A stretch of DNA of 10,383 bases from Phoronis ovalis. Lineage: Eukaryota > Phoronida > Phoronidae. The stretch's first letter is position 1; every line of letters begins with the position of its first letter. Both the position numbers and the translations under genes were made by a program. The DNA lies in assembly GCA_028565635.1 (NCBI GenBank), contig JAOXYB010073166.1, forward strand, positions 1 through 10,383. Reading direction: 5' to 3'. Shown here piece by piece: positions 1 to 7,375 of the stretch. Below the pieces are notes generated by a model. It searched no databases. It was not told the origin of the DNA and was given only the letters and a program-made list of their open reading frames with translations.

Positions 1-138
1 AAGATTTTTAAGCTATTTTATACCCTTTTCAGGGCATACTGGGTGCCCGGTCTGAATGCTGAAAAACATACCCTTTCACCCTGTTTTTTGTAACGAAAAC
101 ATGCGTACCCAGCTATTCTGACTGTTGCCCCCCCCGGG
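1..138 (+). mobile_element. Right end of a family-1 MITE, cut by the window edge
   Basis: The segment 62-138 matches the right end of the complete element at 1435-1768. It has the same order: a GAAAAACATACCCTTTCAC block (62-79), an ATGCGTACCC block (101-110), then a CTGACTG-like stretch running into a C-run that ends CCCGGG at 138. Bases 1-61 hold diverged inner sequence with GGGCATAC- and GGTCTG-like pieces that can be loosely aligned to the same element. The left end lies outside the window, so the target-site duplication cannot be tested; its right copy would start at about 139 (AGTAGATG). The copy is more diverged than the other two, which suggests an older insertion. It has no coding capacity: the short minus-strand frame across it is accidental. 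Confidence 0.75.
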
Positions 139-1426
139 AGTAGATGGAACTCTGGGTACCCCTAGGGTATCAAATAATGAGTTTGATTTATGCATTGCAG
201 TAAAGAAGGGACTTGGTTTTTGACAAATGCTAATACAAATGTTATATATTTTAAATATGCTAGAGATTGTTGAAGAATCCATGTCTTTTTACTTTTGTCA
301 TTTTTGTGCTAGCTTCAATCTATCAGTTCTTGAGAAAATGAAGCTTTCATGATTGAGTACCAATTACGTTTGTTGTTAAGAACATGTTTCTCAAGAAAAT
401 TGAGCACTTCGAATCATAGCCTGTGATATAGCCTAGTAACTGGTATTTACTAGATATACTCTGCTGGATGCACAAATTTTCTATTGAAAATCTTCACTAT
501 GTAGAAGAACCCATATGCTACAACTACAAAATTGAAAGTGAACTATTAGATTTACCAGCTGGCGGAATGGATATTGATTAAAATTGAGTTGTATAAATTA
601 AACCATTGTGTGTACATTGTAAAAAAGGCAAAACCTTATTCATAGATTTAAACATTTCTATTCTTGAAATTTTGGACAGTTAGTAATAATTTGAAATTCC
701 ATGTTGTACAATAATGGTAAGCTCATATATATACCTTAAATGTTTGAAAATTTGTGATTTTTAATTAAAACACAATTAAATTAATCAATAGGAAAAGTTT
801 GCTTTCCTTGATTATCTGCTAGAACTAAGTTTATACAAACCTAATGGTAATGTATAAGCACCCCTATTTGACTTAATTGTCATATGAGTCTACACAGATG
901 GCAATCAGACTTTGCTAGCTAGGATATTGTTTTATTTTGCTGGCAATTTTATTTTTAACATTTTAAATTTTTTTATGAAATTCCGGAGAAACTGTTGCTT
1001 TTGTGTTACCTTATGGCTAATTTTTAAATTAATTTAAACTGTGAACACAAAGTTCGTCTCTGTAAAGTATCTTTGAGTGCTTTTGCACATAGCATTATCT
1101 AGGTTAATGATTTTTCAGTAAAATTTCAAGATGCTAGCCCTCTCATCTTTTAAAACATGTGCAAATACTTGTGGGATTATATCAATGCATCAATTTTTTG
1201 TGAACATTACATTGTTAACTTTAAAAATTTGCTAAAACTAATTTCACATTTAGTACTGGAAACTATGAAATATTTTTTTCAATTAAGGAAACAGAAAATC
1301 ATCACAATGATTTACCTGCATGAATGGGAAGCTTTACAGGAATTTGAATAAAGCCAATTTATAAAGTTTATAGTCATGATATATTCAGGTAAAAACAAAG
1401 AAACAAGAATATTACTGTAGTGTTGT
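139..1426. other. AT-rich stretch without a recognisable gene
   Basis: I see no gene here. All frames are closed often, and the longest methionine-initiated frame (1157-1351, +) is 64 codons of AT-driven composition with no recognisable motif. The only non-random element is directly beside the MITE end, at 154-169, where a GGGTACCC palindrome is followed by CTAGGGTAT; these are motifs also typical of the MITE family. The rest is consistent with intergenic or intronic DNA. Confidence 0.6.
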
Positions 1427-1489
1427 ACTACAAGCCAGGGGGGCAGTCAGTATGAAAGTGGGTACCCATGTTCCAACATGACTTTTCAA

Positions 1490-1632
1490 AAAAGGCCCTA
1501 ACGAAGTGCAATTTTGCAAAAAATACACCTCTAAGGAATTGAGTTTTTTGAAAAAATACACCCCTAAGGAGGTGACTTTTGGGACAAAACACCCCTAACG
1601 AAGTGTCACACCTCCAAAAAAACACCCCTTTT
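1490..1632 (+). repeat. Internal tandem array of 31-33 bp units in the family-1 MITE
   Basis: The CTAA core of the unit recurs at 1498, 1531, 1564 and 1595, spacings of 33, 33 and 31 bp. A fifth, partial unit begins at 1622. The unit reads roughly AAAATACACCCCTAAGGAAG followed by TGAnTTTTnnn. Units differ by scattered substitutions (CTAAGG versus CTAACG). The period is not a multiple of three, and the open minus-strand frame across it (1428-1625) is a by-product of repeated stop-free sequence, not a gene. Confidence 0.88.
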
Positions 1633-1704
1633 CGTGCTTTTAGCTAAAAATCAGACCCTAAGCGCATAACGAGCGTTACACACCGTGGTTCGAAAAACAT
1701 ACCC

Positions 1705-1716
1705 TTTCACGTGAAA
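1705..1716. repeat. Subterminal CACGTG palindrome of the family-1 MITE
   Basis: A perfect 12 bp palindrome, TTTCACGTGAAA, lies just inside the right TIR. The same 12 bp sits just inside the corresponding end of the 7922-8225 copy (7968-7979), and it is absent from the other end of both. Its centre is an E-box (CACGTG). In the 1-138 copy this position is degraded. It may be a recognition site for a transposase or host factor; that role is inferred. Confidence 0.7.
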
Positions 1717-1776
1717 TTTTGTTGGAACATGCGTACCCACTTTTATATTGACTGCCCCCCCCCCCGGGACTACAAG

Positions 1777-2372
1777 TTAACTTAGTTATACTAGTCTCAA
1801 CTGTAGTCAGTAACAGTTTTAGGGGAGGATTTGGGTGATTAAATTGAACCCCCTCAACTAATAAAAAACTAATTAAAATAACAAAATATGCTGTAATTTT
1901 CATAAATATCAAACTACGGAACCTGAAAATATGCTATTACCAGATATGACTACCTATAATAAGATTCAAATGTTGTATGTCATCAACTTAAAAATTTTAA
2001 TCTGATCTGAGGTGGAGTATCTATACTGAACATCAGCTGTTATCGTTAGTTAGTTTGGAGTTTGATCTGTCAATTAAACTCTTGATCAGTTCATTGGCAG
2101 ATTTACTTTGACAGGCTAGTAACAGATGTGACAACTTTGCCCTTGTATGTCGCATTATTTGATATAGTTACTAATTACGGAATTGAATATTGTGCTGTGC
2201 TATATGTAAGTAGTTTTGGTGCAATCCATTGATATTTGTTTTTTGTGTCAAATTCATATTATAAAAGTAAAACATATCATACTTTAGGACCCATATTAAA
2301 GTTATTTTAATATAAGTAATCTGTAAAAATTCACAATATTAATAACACTTAAAGAACCATTTTTTTCCCTAG
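1777..2372. other. AT-rich stretch without a recognisable gene
   Basis: This separates the family-1 and family-2 elements. I see no supported exon, RNA gene or repeat. The minus-strand frame at 1676-1912 begins here but reads into the right MITE terminus and has no recognisable domain. Confidence 0.55.
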
Positions 2373-2380
2373 AATTAACA

Positions 2381-2839
2381 CACGGGGGGTACTGCCATTC
2401 AAAGTCACTATAAGTGCCGCCCAATAGGCCCCCTTTTTTCAGCTCCCGCATTTACCACAGGGTATGTCTTTCATGCTTCTCAAAGCTTTATTTACCACAG
2501 GGTATTCTTTTCTTGTTGGATATTTACCACAGGGTCTATTTTCAAGAAATATTCATTTACCACAGGGTGTATTTCTTGGAAAATGCATTTACGACAGGTA
2601 TGAAAAATTAAGGTTCATAAAATTTTCCAGATTTATTTACCACAGGGTATATATACAATTTACTAGTGAATTTTATACAGGGTATCTATTTTGGGAGAGT
2701 TATTTACGATGGTATATTTTTCATGTTTTTTCATTTACGATGGGGTATATTTTTGGTGATCTTTATTTACCACACGGTCAGGGTTTTTTACCCTGGGCCG
2801 CACACCCCTATCAACTTTTCTGTCAAGTACTCCCCCGGA
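2381..2839 (+). mobile_element. Family-2 MITE (about 459 bp) with degenerate TIRs
   Basis: The left end (2381-2422) starts CACGGGGGGTACT and ends in GTGCCGCCC. The right end (2795-2839) reads, on the other strand, TCCGGGGGAGTACT through to GTGCGGCCC. The two are therefore imperfect inverted repeats of about 42-45 bp, matching best at their outer and inner edges. Flanking sequences AATTAACA (2373-2380) and AATTAACG (2840-2847) agree at 7 of 8 bases and fit a target-site duplication; boundaries are uncertain by 1-2 bp. The TIR sequence differs from family 1, but the plan is the same: C/G-run ends, an 8 bp duplication and a 32 bp tandem core. There is no transposase. The length variation and decayed units suggest an old insertion. 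Confidence 0.8.
2447..2798 (+). repeat. Internal array of about ten 32 bp units in the family-2 MITE
   Basis: The core TTTACCACAGGGTAT recurs, with decay, starting at 2451, 2491, 2523, 2556, 2588, 2636, about 2671, 2703, 2734 and 2766, with a last partial at 2787. Most spacings are 31-33 bp, with exceptions of 40 and 48 bp. Mutated cores include TTTACGACAGG (2588), TTTACGATGG (2703, 2734) and CCACACGG (2766). The core is followed by ATTTTTC-rich spacer. The array opens long frames on the + strand (2414-2611, 2464-2919) whose peptides repeat TTG or LPQG. Because the period is not divisible by three, the peptide repeat changes frame between units, which argues against coding. Confidence 0.88.
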
Positions 2840-2873
2840 AATTAACGGAGATCTATGCTGTAAAAACCTCAGA

Positions 2874-2887
2874 TTACCACAGGGTGT
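2874..2887 (+). repeat. Stray family-2 repeat unit outside the element
   Basis: TTACCACAGGGTGT matches 14 of 14 bases of the unit at 2557-2570 inside the MITE, yet it lies about 35 bp beyond the proposed right terminus and target duplication. Chance identity this close is unlikely. Either the true element is larger than the TIRs suggest, or a second degraded element or gene-conversion tract lies here. Confidence 0.6.
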
Positions 2888-2946
2888 TTGAAAAAACTGC
2901 TGTGTACTTGTATCCCTAAAAACTTGAAGTTTTCCACATTTCCCAG

Positions 2947-2965
2947 TGATCACACTATGTGATCA
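2947..2965. repeat. Perfect 8 bp inverted repeat with a 3-base centre
   Basis: TGATCACA and TGTGATCA flank CTA. It contains two TGATCA/GATC cores. It is too short for an independent function call; it could be a dimeric transcription-factor site or chance. Confidence 0.45.
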
Positions 2966-3430
2966 AATAATCTAAACTATCCTCTTTTGTGCCCCATTTA
3001 TAGTCTTTATAACTTTTTGAGAAGAATTTAAAAAAAAATTTATAGTGACATTATACTAACAGTTTTGTTTAAATAAAATTAATTTATCTAAGCGACCAGA
3101 AAACAATAATGTACCATTAAAATGTAACCTATGTACTTGCGTTTTTTAAAGTAAAATTATGTAATTTTAAATTATCACCTTATAGAAAACCCTTTGATTA
3201 TTTAAATCAAATTACCTGAATTTAAAGTAATCATTACACTTTTAAGGAATGAATTCTTAATTACTTGATTAATATATACAAGGTTTTTTACCATATCCAT
3301 TTTTTAATCATCAGTTTTATTTAAAAAAATATTTTTATACTAAAACTTGCATCCTTAAAAAAATAATTTTAGCTTTATGTAGGTATACAGAGAATAATAT
3401 AGTATTTTTGATACACAGAGACATTACAAT
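2966..3430. other. Very AT-rich stretch without a recognisable gene
   Basis: Poly-A/poly-T tracts dominate and stops occur in all frames. Small palindromes such as TTTGATT/AATCAAA (3193-3211) are expected at this composition. It lies directly upstream of the CpG-clustered patch at 3451, so it could contain distal promoter sequence, but I see no specific motif. Confidence 0.5.
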
Positions 3431-3450
3431 CGTACTATATTTTTTTTTTC

Positions 3451-3578
3451 GAATTTGACATCTGGCACGAATCAATTGATATCGGCTATCTCCGTATAGT
3501 TTCGTGTACTTCCGGTAAGAAATTGAATGATTTCCTTAGTTGTTATACGCGTAGGACCAGGACTCCAACTAAATTTTC
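3451..3578. promoter_or_regulatory. CpG-clustered patch with a full ETS/GABP-type site: candidate promoter
   Basis: Against CpG-poor surroundings, this short patch holds about eight CpGs (GGCACGA, TATCGGC, CTCCGTA, TTTCGTG, TTCCGG, ATACGCG). At 3507-3516 the + strand reads TACTTCCGGT, whose complement ACCGGAAGTA is the classical high-affinity ETS/GABPA site found near start sites of many animal housekeeping genes. A long T-tract (3441-3449) lies just upstream and no clear TATA box is seen. An ATG followed by a splice donor sits 60-80 bp downstream. Direction is not certain, because ETS promoters are often bidirectional. The patch is also stop-free in one + frame (3412-3581, no ATG), so part of it could instead be a coding exon, with CTTCCG|GTAAGA at 3514 as an alternative donor. 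Confidence 0.4.
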
Positions 3579-3588
3579 ATGAAACCAG
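3579..3588 (+). CDS. Candidate first coding exon (ATG AAA CCA G, then donor)
   Basis: ATGAAACCAG is followed by GTAAAT at 3589, a good splice donor (CAG|GTAAAT). This would encode M-K-P and leave one base of the next codon (phase 1). The terminal exon at 9277 begins with the two bases needed to complete such a codon, so the two are phase-compatible; a direct join would give Ala at the junction. An upstream ATG at 3527 opens a different frame (22 codons to TAA at 3592). It could be a uORF, or the real start with a phase-2 splice at the same donor, which would not match the 9277 acceptor. The very short coding piece is typical of a 5' exon that is mostly UTR. No transcript evidence is available. 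Confidence 0.22.
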
Positions 3589-3599
3589 GTAAATTCTGC

Positions 3600-4655
3600 A
3601 AGATTTTGTACTTTTTTAATATGATGCTTTAGTCAATAAAACTTTTGAATTAGTCATTAGCTGTATGGACCTTTACCGGCATCTAAAGTTAGTTAAAATA
3701 GTTGGAACCAAGTAGGGGGTGGAAACGAGCAAATGACAGATCGTAACCTTATATTAACCTTATTATGCCATGTTTGTATTTTGTGCTAGGCAAGTTTGAG
3801 ATGTATTTAGTGGAGTATTTAGGATGCGTTACTGTCAAATGTCAATTGTTGTATACTTTGTTTCCGATCAGCTTACCTTGAGTAAATAATCCCCCGAGTA
3901 ATCCAGTTGTTTTTCATCAGGTTTTTGCCTTGTGTTGTGCAATAATAAATAATTTTCTAATTCTAGAATGTTCAGCTTAAACTAGTTAAAGATAAAACCG
4001 GTTAAAAGTTATATACCGATCATAACTTCCAGCCCCTGTCCCTTTCTAGGTTCTGTGTACGGTTTCCATGTCTATGACCTAACATAAATGAGATACTGTT
4101 GAGTGTGCAACAAAACAAAAGGAAAACATTATTAAAGTGATCAGTTATGAATTAATTATTATTAAAATACAATAGTCAAGTGGTGATCTCCCTACTGTTT
4201 TCTATTCTGCACTGTAAACCTTACAACTGACAATTTTCAGTTATAAAACAGAATACTTTCATTTTGGGTTAAGAGGTTAAGAGTCCATCAATTGTCATAA
4301 TCTGCACTAAGGGACTCATTTTACATAAGGAAATTAAACTGCTGAGTTGTATATTTAGATGACTCCACCCTTCATTGGACCTTAGTGTGATCCCTTTAAT
4401 GTTATTGGTGAATAATAGTTTGTTTGTGTAAGGTGAAGTGAAGAAGAAATTAGTTAATAGTGCCAGATAAGTGTGACTTCATTCATACCATTGTAATATA
4501 AAACTAAATACAATGACATACATGACGCTGGTACTATAAACATGTATAAATTAAACTTTCTGTGATGAAAATGTATTTAAGAAATTTAATACTGACTTGC
4601 TTCCCCTGTATCTGTGATACAAACTCGTGTAACAAATCGTAAATAAGTGAAGTAG
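3600..4655. other. Probable first-intron or intergenic stretch, no recognisable exon
   Basis: This is AT-rich with no exon I can support. A pyrimidine-rich acceptor-like site ends in CAG/TAG near 4050, but every frame after it closes within about 12 codons. An inverted repeat AACTGA/TCAGTT lies at 4225-4242. If the promoter at 3451 and the exon at 9277 belong together, this is intron. Confidence 0.4.
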
Positions 4656-4663
4656 CCTTAAAG

Positions 4664-4707
4664 GTTTGGCGGCATATGCTGCTAAAGATTCTGAACCCCC
4701 CCCCCGG
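4664..4707 (-). mobile_element. Solo terminus-like segment, possible family-2 MITE relic
   Basis: On the minus strand this reads CCGGGGGGGGGG, a middle of about 20 bases, then ATATGCCGCCAAA. The left end of the family-2 element reads CACGGGGGGTACT, a middle of similar length, then ATAAGTGCCGCCCAA. The order, spacing and inner GCCGCC block agree, while the middle has diverged. No matching opposite terminus or 32 bp array is visible upstream, so this would be a lone end of a decayed element. A chance C-run is the alternative. Confidence 0.3.
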
Positions 4708-5340
4708 ACCCTGTCATAAGCAGGTTTAATGTAAATACCCTTGGTAAGCAACCATTAGTTGAATCACCCCATGTAAGCAAGAAAAAACCATATGATTCAA
4801 TGACATTCAATGTAAAAAGAGGAAATACCTCTCTTGCTAAACTAATTGAAAACAACTTGGTTTTATGGATAAATACAATTACACAGAAAGAGCCAACAAC
4901 CATGCAAGTCTTTAATCTGTAGAAGAATGTAATTATTGTCTGATATATTTGTATATGTGTATTAAAATACACATGCAGTAGAGTTCATAGTTTCTTGTTC
5001 AAGCACTGTGGGACTGCACACTGTGTGCGGAAGGAGTTCATTATTTCCTAAAAATATTGTTATCTATGTATGGAAATTATATTTTTTCTTAATGATATGC
5101 TGATTGAATGTAGAGAAAAAAGTTTGCAAATTGTTCGATTTTGATTTTTCAGTTACCTTTTATGAAAGTTTGTAGCGACTATTTGTTTCCAAAATTTAAA
5201 AAAAATTGAATTAAAGAAAATAAACTTGATTTATACTATTGCTAGAAACTTACTTAAAAACCTCACCAAAAGAATTAATCCTCTGAATTGTTACCTTTAG
5301 TTATTTTCATTCACATCAGAAATATTGTATATTGATTTTA
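4708..5340. other. AT-rich stretch without a recognisable gene
   Basis: I see no supported exon or RNA. A minus-strand frame (4682-4972) is 96 codons long but runs into the C-run at 4696, and its peptide is a hydrophobic, low-complexity mix typical of AT-rich noise. A TTTTTCAG acceptor-like site ends at 5151, followed by an 18-codon frame with no clear donor. Confidence 0.45.
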
Positions 5341-5350
5341 GGTTAAATGT

Positions 5351-5363
5351 GGGGGGGGGGGGG
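5351..5363 (+). repeat. Uninterrupted 13-base G tract
   Basis: A G13 homopolymer in otherwise AT-rich DNA. Other long C/G runs in this window mark MITE termini, so this may be a relic of one (GGGGTATAGTG follows), but no inverted partner is seen. It may also be a replication-slippage expansion. Confidence 0.8.
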
Positions 5364-5376
5364 TATAGTGCATTAT

Positions 5377-5445
5377 ATTAAATATCTATAAACATAATAC
5401 ATTAAATATCTATATCTATTGCAAGGTATATTTAAAAATATACCT
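5377..5445. repeat. 24 bp direct repeat followed by a 22 bp palindrome
   Basis: ATTAAATATCTATA occurs at 5377-5390 and 5401-5414, a 24 bp period. Ten bases downstream lies a perfect inverted repeat, AGGTATATTT (5424-5433) and AAATATACCT (5436-5445), with a 2-base centre. It is AT-rich and could extrude as a hairpin. No function can be assigned. Confidence 0.6.
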
Positions 5446-5579
5446 GGTGTGTTCATCATGTAAAATTAAAATGTGATCTATATCTTTAAATTAATAGAAT
5501 TATTTGATTTACTTGATATGGTTAACTCATGCTTTTCAGTATTAATTGCATCATTGACATTGATAGTTTTGTATTGTTT

Positions 5580-5935
5580 TCTGTAGTGTAGATGTGTATT
5601 TATCGCAGGATTTATCAACTTGAAGACCTGTATATTTGGCTCTCCTTTTAAGCCAGAACAATTGAATAAGATGGAAACTGGCTAAACAATGCTTTAATAG
5701 CATGTGTCTTGAAAAAGTTGAGCAACTGTCTGGAATTCCCTTTATAGTTCTTATGAAAAGATGTAGGCAACCTGTTGCTAAGAATACGGTTGATCGATCA
5801 TGAATACCAGTCCTCTTATCTTGAAGTCTGATAATATTTGGATACACAGCACTATATGTAACCCCCACTTGTTTGGGCGAAATTACAAAATTGCCAAGCA
5901 AATGAAGGTATATTTGGAAGAAATCAATATTTCAT
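5580..5935. other. Less AT-rich island with ambiguous coding signal on both strands
   Basis: On the minus strand one frame is open from 5901 to 5551 (116 codons), but its first residue is a TTG codon; the first in-frame ATG leaves only about 50 codons. On the + strand the region splits into consecutive protein-like blocks in different frames: one containing AGFINLKTCIFGSPFKPEQL (about 5600-5680), one containing MCLEKVEQLSGIPFIVLMKR (about 5700-5802), and one starting with ATG at 5800 that runs 76 codons to 6030. Such frame-hopping could be a decayed gene or transposon ORF on the + strand, with the minus frame as its shadow, or chance. I recognise no family on either strand. Confidence 0.2.
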
Positions 5936-6030
5936 CCCTGGGATTTTATCCAATGATTATAGTGATAAGGCTAGTAGGCACTTGGTGTATATGTTCTTTC
6001 TTATTGAATTTTACTGCAGAAGCATGTTGA

Positions 6031-7040
6031 TTTTTCATGCCATGTCCGTGTGCTGTTCAGCGGGCTATAAAGAGAGCCACGAAATAAACAACTAATACAG
6101 TTCCTATTCAATCCATACGAACTATTGGAAAAAGTAAGAGGTATATACAAGTTGAGCGGCTCCACTATAAAATACTTTTTTTTTTAATTAATTTTTTTAA
6201 TTCTGCTTGAATCTTTTTCCATAGTTAGTTTTAAAAAAATTCTGTTGTTTAACAACAAGAAAATTCTTTCTGTGTGAGTATAGATTCAAAATTTTAAATT
6301 TAGAAGATAATTAAGTGTACATAAGGTATGTATAACTTTGCAGGAATGTTAAATTCTCGTATCTTTATTTTTGTCTCCTATTTTAATTGTAAAATGCAAG
6401 AAGCAGGAATATATATTGAAATCTGGTGCATTTATATATACCATATTCTTGGGTTACTGAAATGTGTTTGACTTTTTTTACTAACACTCACCTGTTGCCA
6501 ATTTTGCTGTCTGATCTTTCACCCTTAGCTACTTACCAACATGTGCCACTTGTAAAATCTAGACTTTCTTAAAATTAAAATTTACCAGTTAATATGTTGC
6601 CTTTATAATTTTGTTTATTTTAATTTAGGATGTTATCTCAGTATAAACACAAGTATTTTATGTTGAGTGAATCAGTAATGACATTTTTCAATCCTTGTAT
6701 GGGAACTTTGATATATTGTTTATACATGTGTCCAAAGTTTTAGTTTTTGCCACAGTAAAAGACTGACCTTTTGTTAGAGATCATTAGACAGGGTCATTGG
6801 GAGCTAATGTTTTTACATTGATGGCAAGGGCTAGTGGCACAATTGTACTATTAGGACTTTGGACTCTGTGCAAGAGCAATACACTAATCTGCTTTCAAGC
6901 ATTGCTTATTAGGTAGATGTTAATTAGTTTGTTAAATGTGTCTTGCTGTAGTGGCATGACCAACTACCTTTTAATTTTGTTTGATTCTTGAAATTCAAGA
7001 ATTAAGGCACTTTACAGAATTTGCTAAAGAAAAGTAAGTA
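6031..7040. other. AT-rich stretch, no supported gene
   Basis: Acceptor-like sites end near 6343 (ACTTTGCAG), 6529 (TTTCACCCTTAG) and 6629 (TTTTAATTTAG). The frames after the first and third stay open for 37-44 codons but are AT-driven and lack convincing donors. I list them as possible but unsupported micro-exons. An AATAAA occurs at 6083 without an upstream gene to serve. This is most likely intron. Confidence 0.35.
6984..7002. promoter_or_regulatory. 19 bp perfect palindrome resembling a heat-shock element
   Basis: ATTCTTGAAATTCAAGAAT is self-complementary around its central base. It contains TTCnnGAA twice, the inverted pentamer pairs bound by heat-shock factor trimers, but the two pairs are separated by one base instead of two. 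A canonical element needs exact 5-base phasing, so binding would be weakened. It may equally be an accidental palindrome. Confidence 0.2.
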
Positions 7041-7194
7041 CAGTAGTTGGAATTATTTGTTTTTGTATCTTCAGAGTTACAGATATGCATATACAAATAA
7101 GTGTATCAGTTAAGCCATGTTACCTGTTCTTGTCACAGCCATAAAATCAGGATTAAGCTGTGTCAAAGTTATTGTAGTAACAATATTTGTTAAA

Positions 7195-7375
7195 GCGTCT
7201 ATCCTCCTCTCAATTCGTCATTGGAATCAGATGCTCACATGAATGGTGAGACTCCGAGTCCGATGCTCACATGTATGTATTGTTCTGAACTTCTTGACAA
7301 GTTTTTATAGGCATGGGTCCGAAGAGCCACTGTTTCGTCAGTGTCGACAGTACCACCAACTATAATGGTGAATTA
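7195..7375. other. Less AT-rich, CpG-containing island: possible exon, strand unclear
   Basis: This block contrasts with its surroundings in base composition and CpG content. On the + strand a frame ending at 7310 is open for 39 codons and includes MNGETPSPMLTCMYCSELL, with a CxxC pair. It is followed in another frame by a stretch starting MGPKSHCFVSVDSTT (7313). On the minus strand a frame reading VGGTVDTDETVALRTHAYKN is open across about 44 codons, closes at a TGA, then continues ASDSNDELRGG to a TAG. ATG|GTGAGA at 7245/7246 is a good + donor. No frame is clearly favoured and I recognise no family. A real small exon, a decayed gene or a conserved non-coding element are all possible. Confidence 0.3.
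7224..7277. repeat. Two-copy 22 bp direct repeat with a 32 bp period
   Basis: 7224-7245 and 7256-7277 match at 19 of 22 bases, sharing GATGCTCACATG exactly. The offset of 32 bp is not a multiple of three, so the two copies lie in different frames; this weakens a coding reading of the island that contains them. Confidence 0.7.

Larger units (their letters stand above)
1435..1768 (+). mobile_element. Complete family-1 MITE (334 bp) with TIRs and target duplication
   Basis: The left terminus (1435-1478) and right terminus (1720-1768) are inverted copies of each other: a C/G run, then GCAGTCARTATRAAAGTGGG, then TACSCATGTTCCAACA. The main differences are the length of the C/G run and a few substitutions. 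The element is flanked by an exact 8 bp direct repeat, ACTACAAG (1427-1434 and 1769-1776), the expected target-site duplication. The core holds tandem 31-33 bp units (see 1490-1632). There is no transposase frame, so it is non-autonomous and would have depended on an enzyme encoded elsewhere. An 8 bp duplication occurs in the hAT, P, Merlin and Mutator groups; the terminal bases do not let me choose. The opposite-orientation copy is at 7922-8225. Confidence 0.92.

Noticed and set aside
1428-1912. Two minus-strand ORFs (1428-1625, 1676-1912)
   Set aside because: Both are read through MITE repeat units or termini and have no gene-like composition beyond the element.
2447-2798. Regularly spaced short repeats resembling a CRISPR array
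   Set aside because: The repeats are degenerate, the spacers share AT-rich sequence and are as repeat-like as the cores, the array lies between TIRs with a target duplication, and the host is clearly eukaryotic.
2414-2919. Overlapping + strand ORFs with repeating TTG/LPQG peptides
   Set aside because: They arise from the 32 bp non-coding array. The period is not a multiple of three, so the peptide repeat changes frame from unit to unit.
4682-4972. 96-codon minus-strand ORF
   Set aside because: It ends in the C10 tract, the peptide is hydrophobic noise, and there is no motif or good start context.
6063-6078. Histone-mRNA-like stem-loop (GGCT...AGCC, 16 bases)
   Set aside because: On the minus strand the stem has an internal C-T mismatch and the loop does not fit the conserved form. 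No histone-like frame is nearby.
6150-6200. Possible tRNA or SINE tail (GCGGCTCC followed by T-runs)
   Set aside because: No A-box or B-box pair, cloverleaf or target duplication could be found here or elsewhere in the window.
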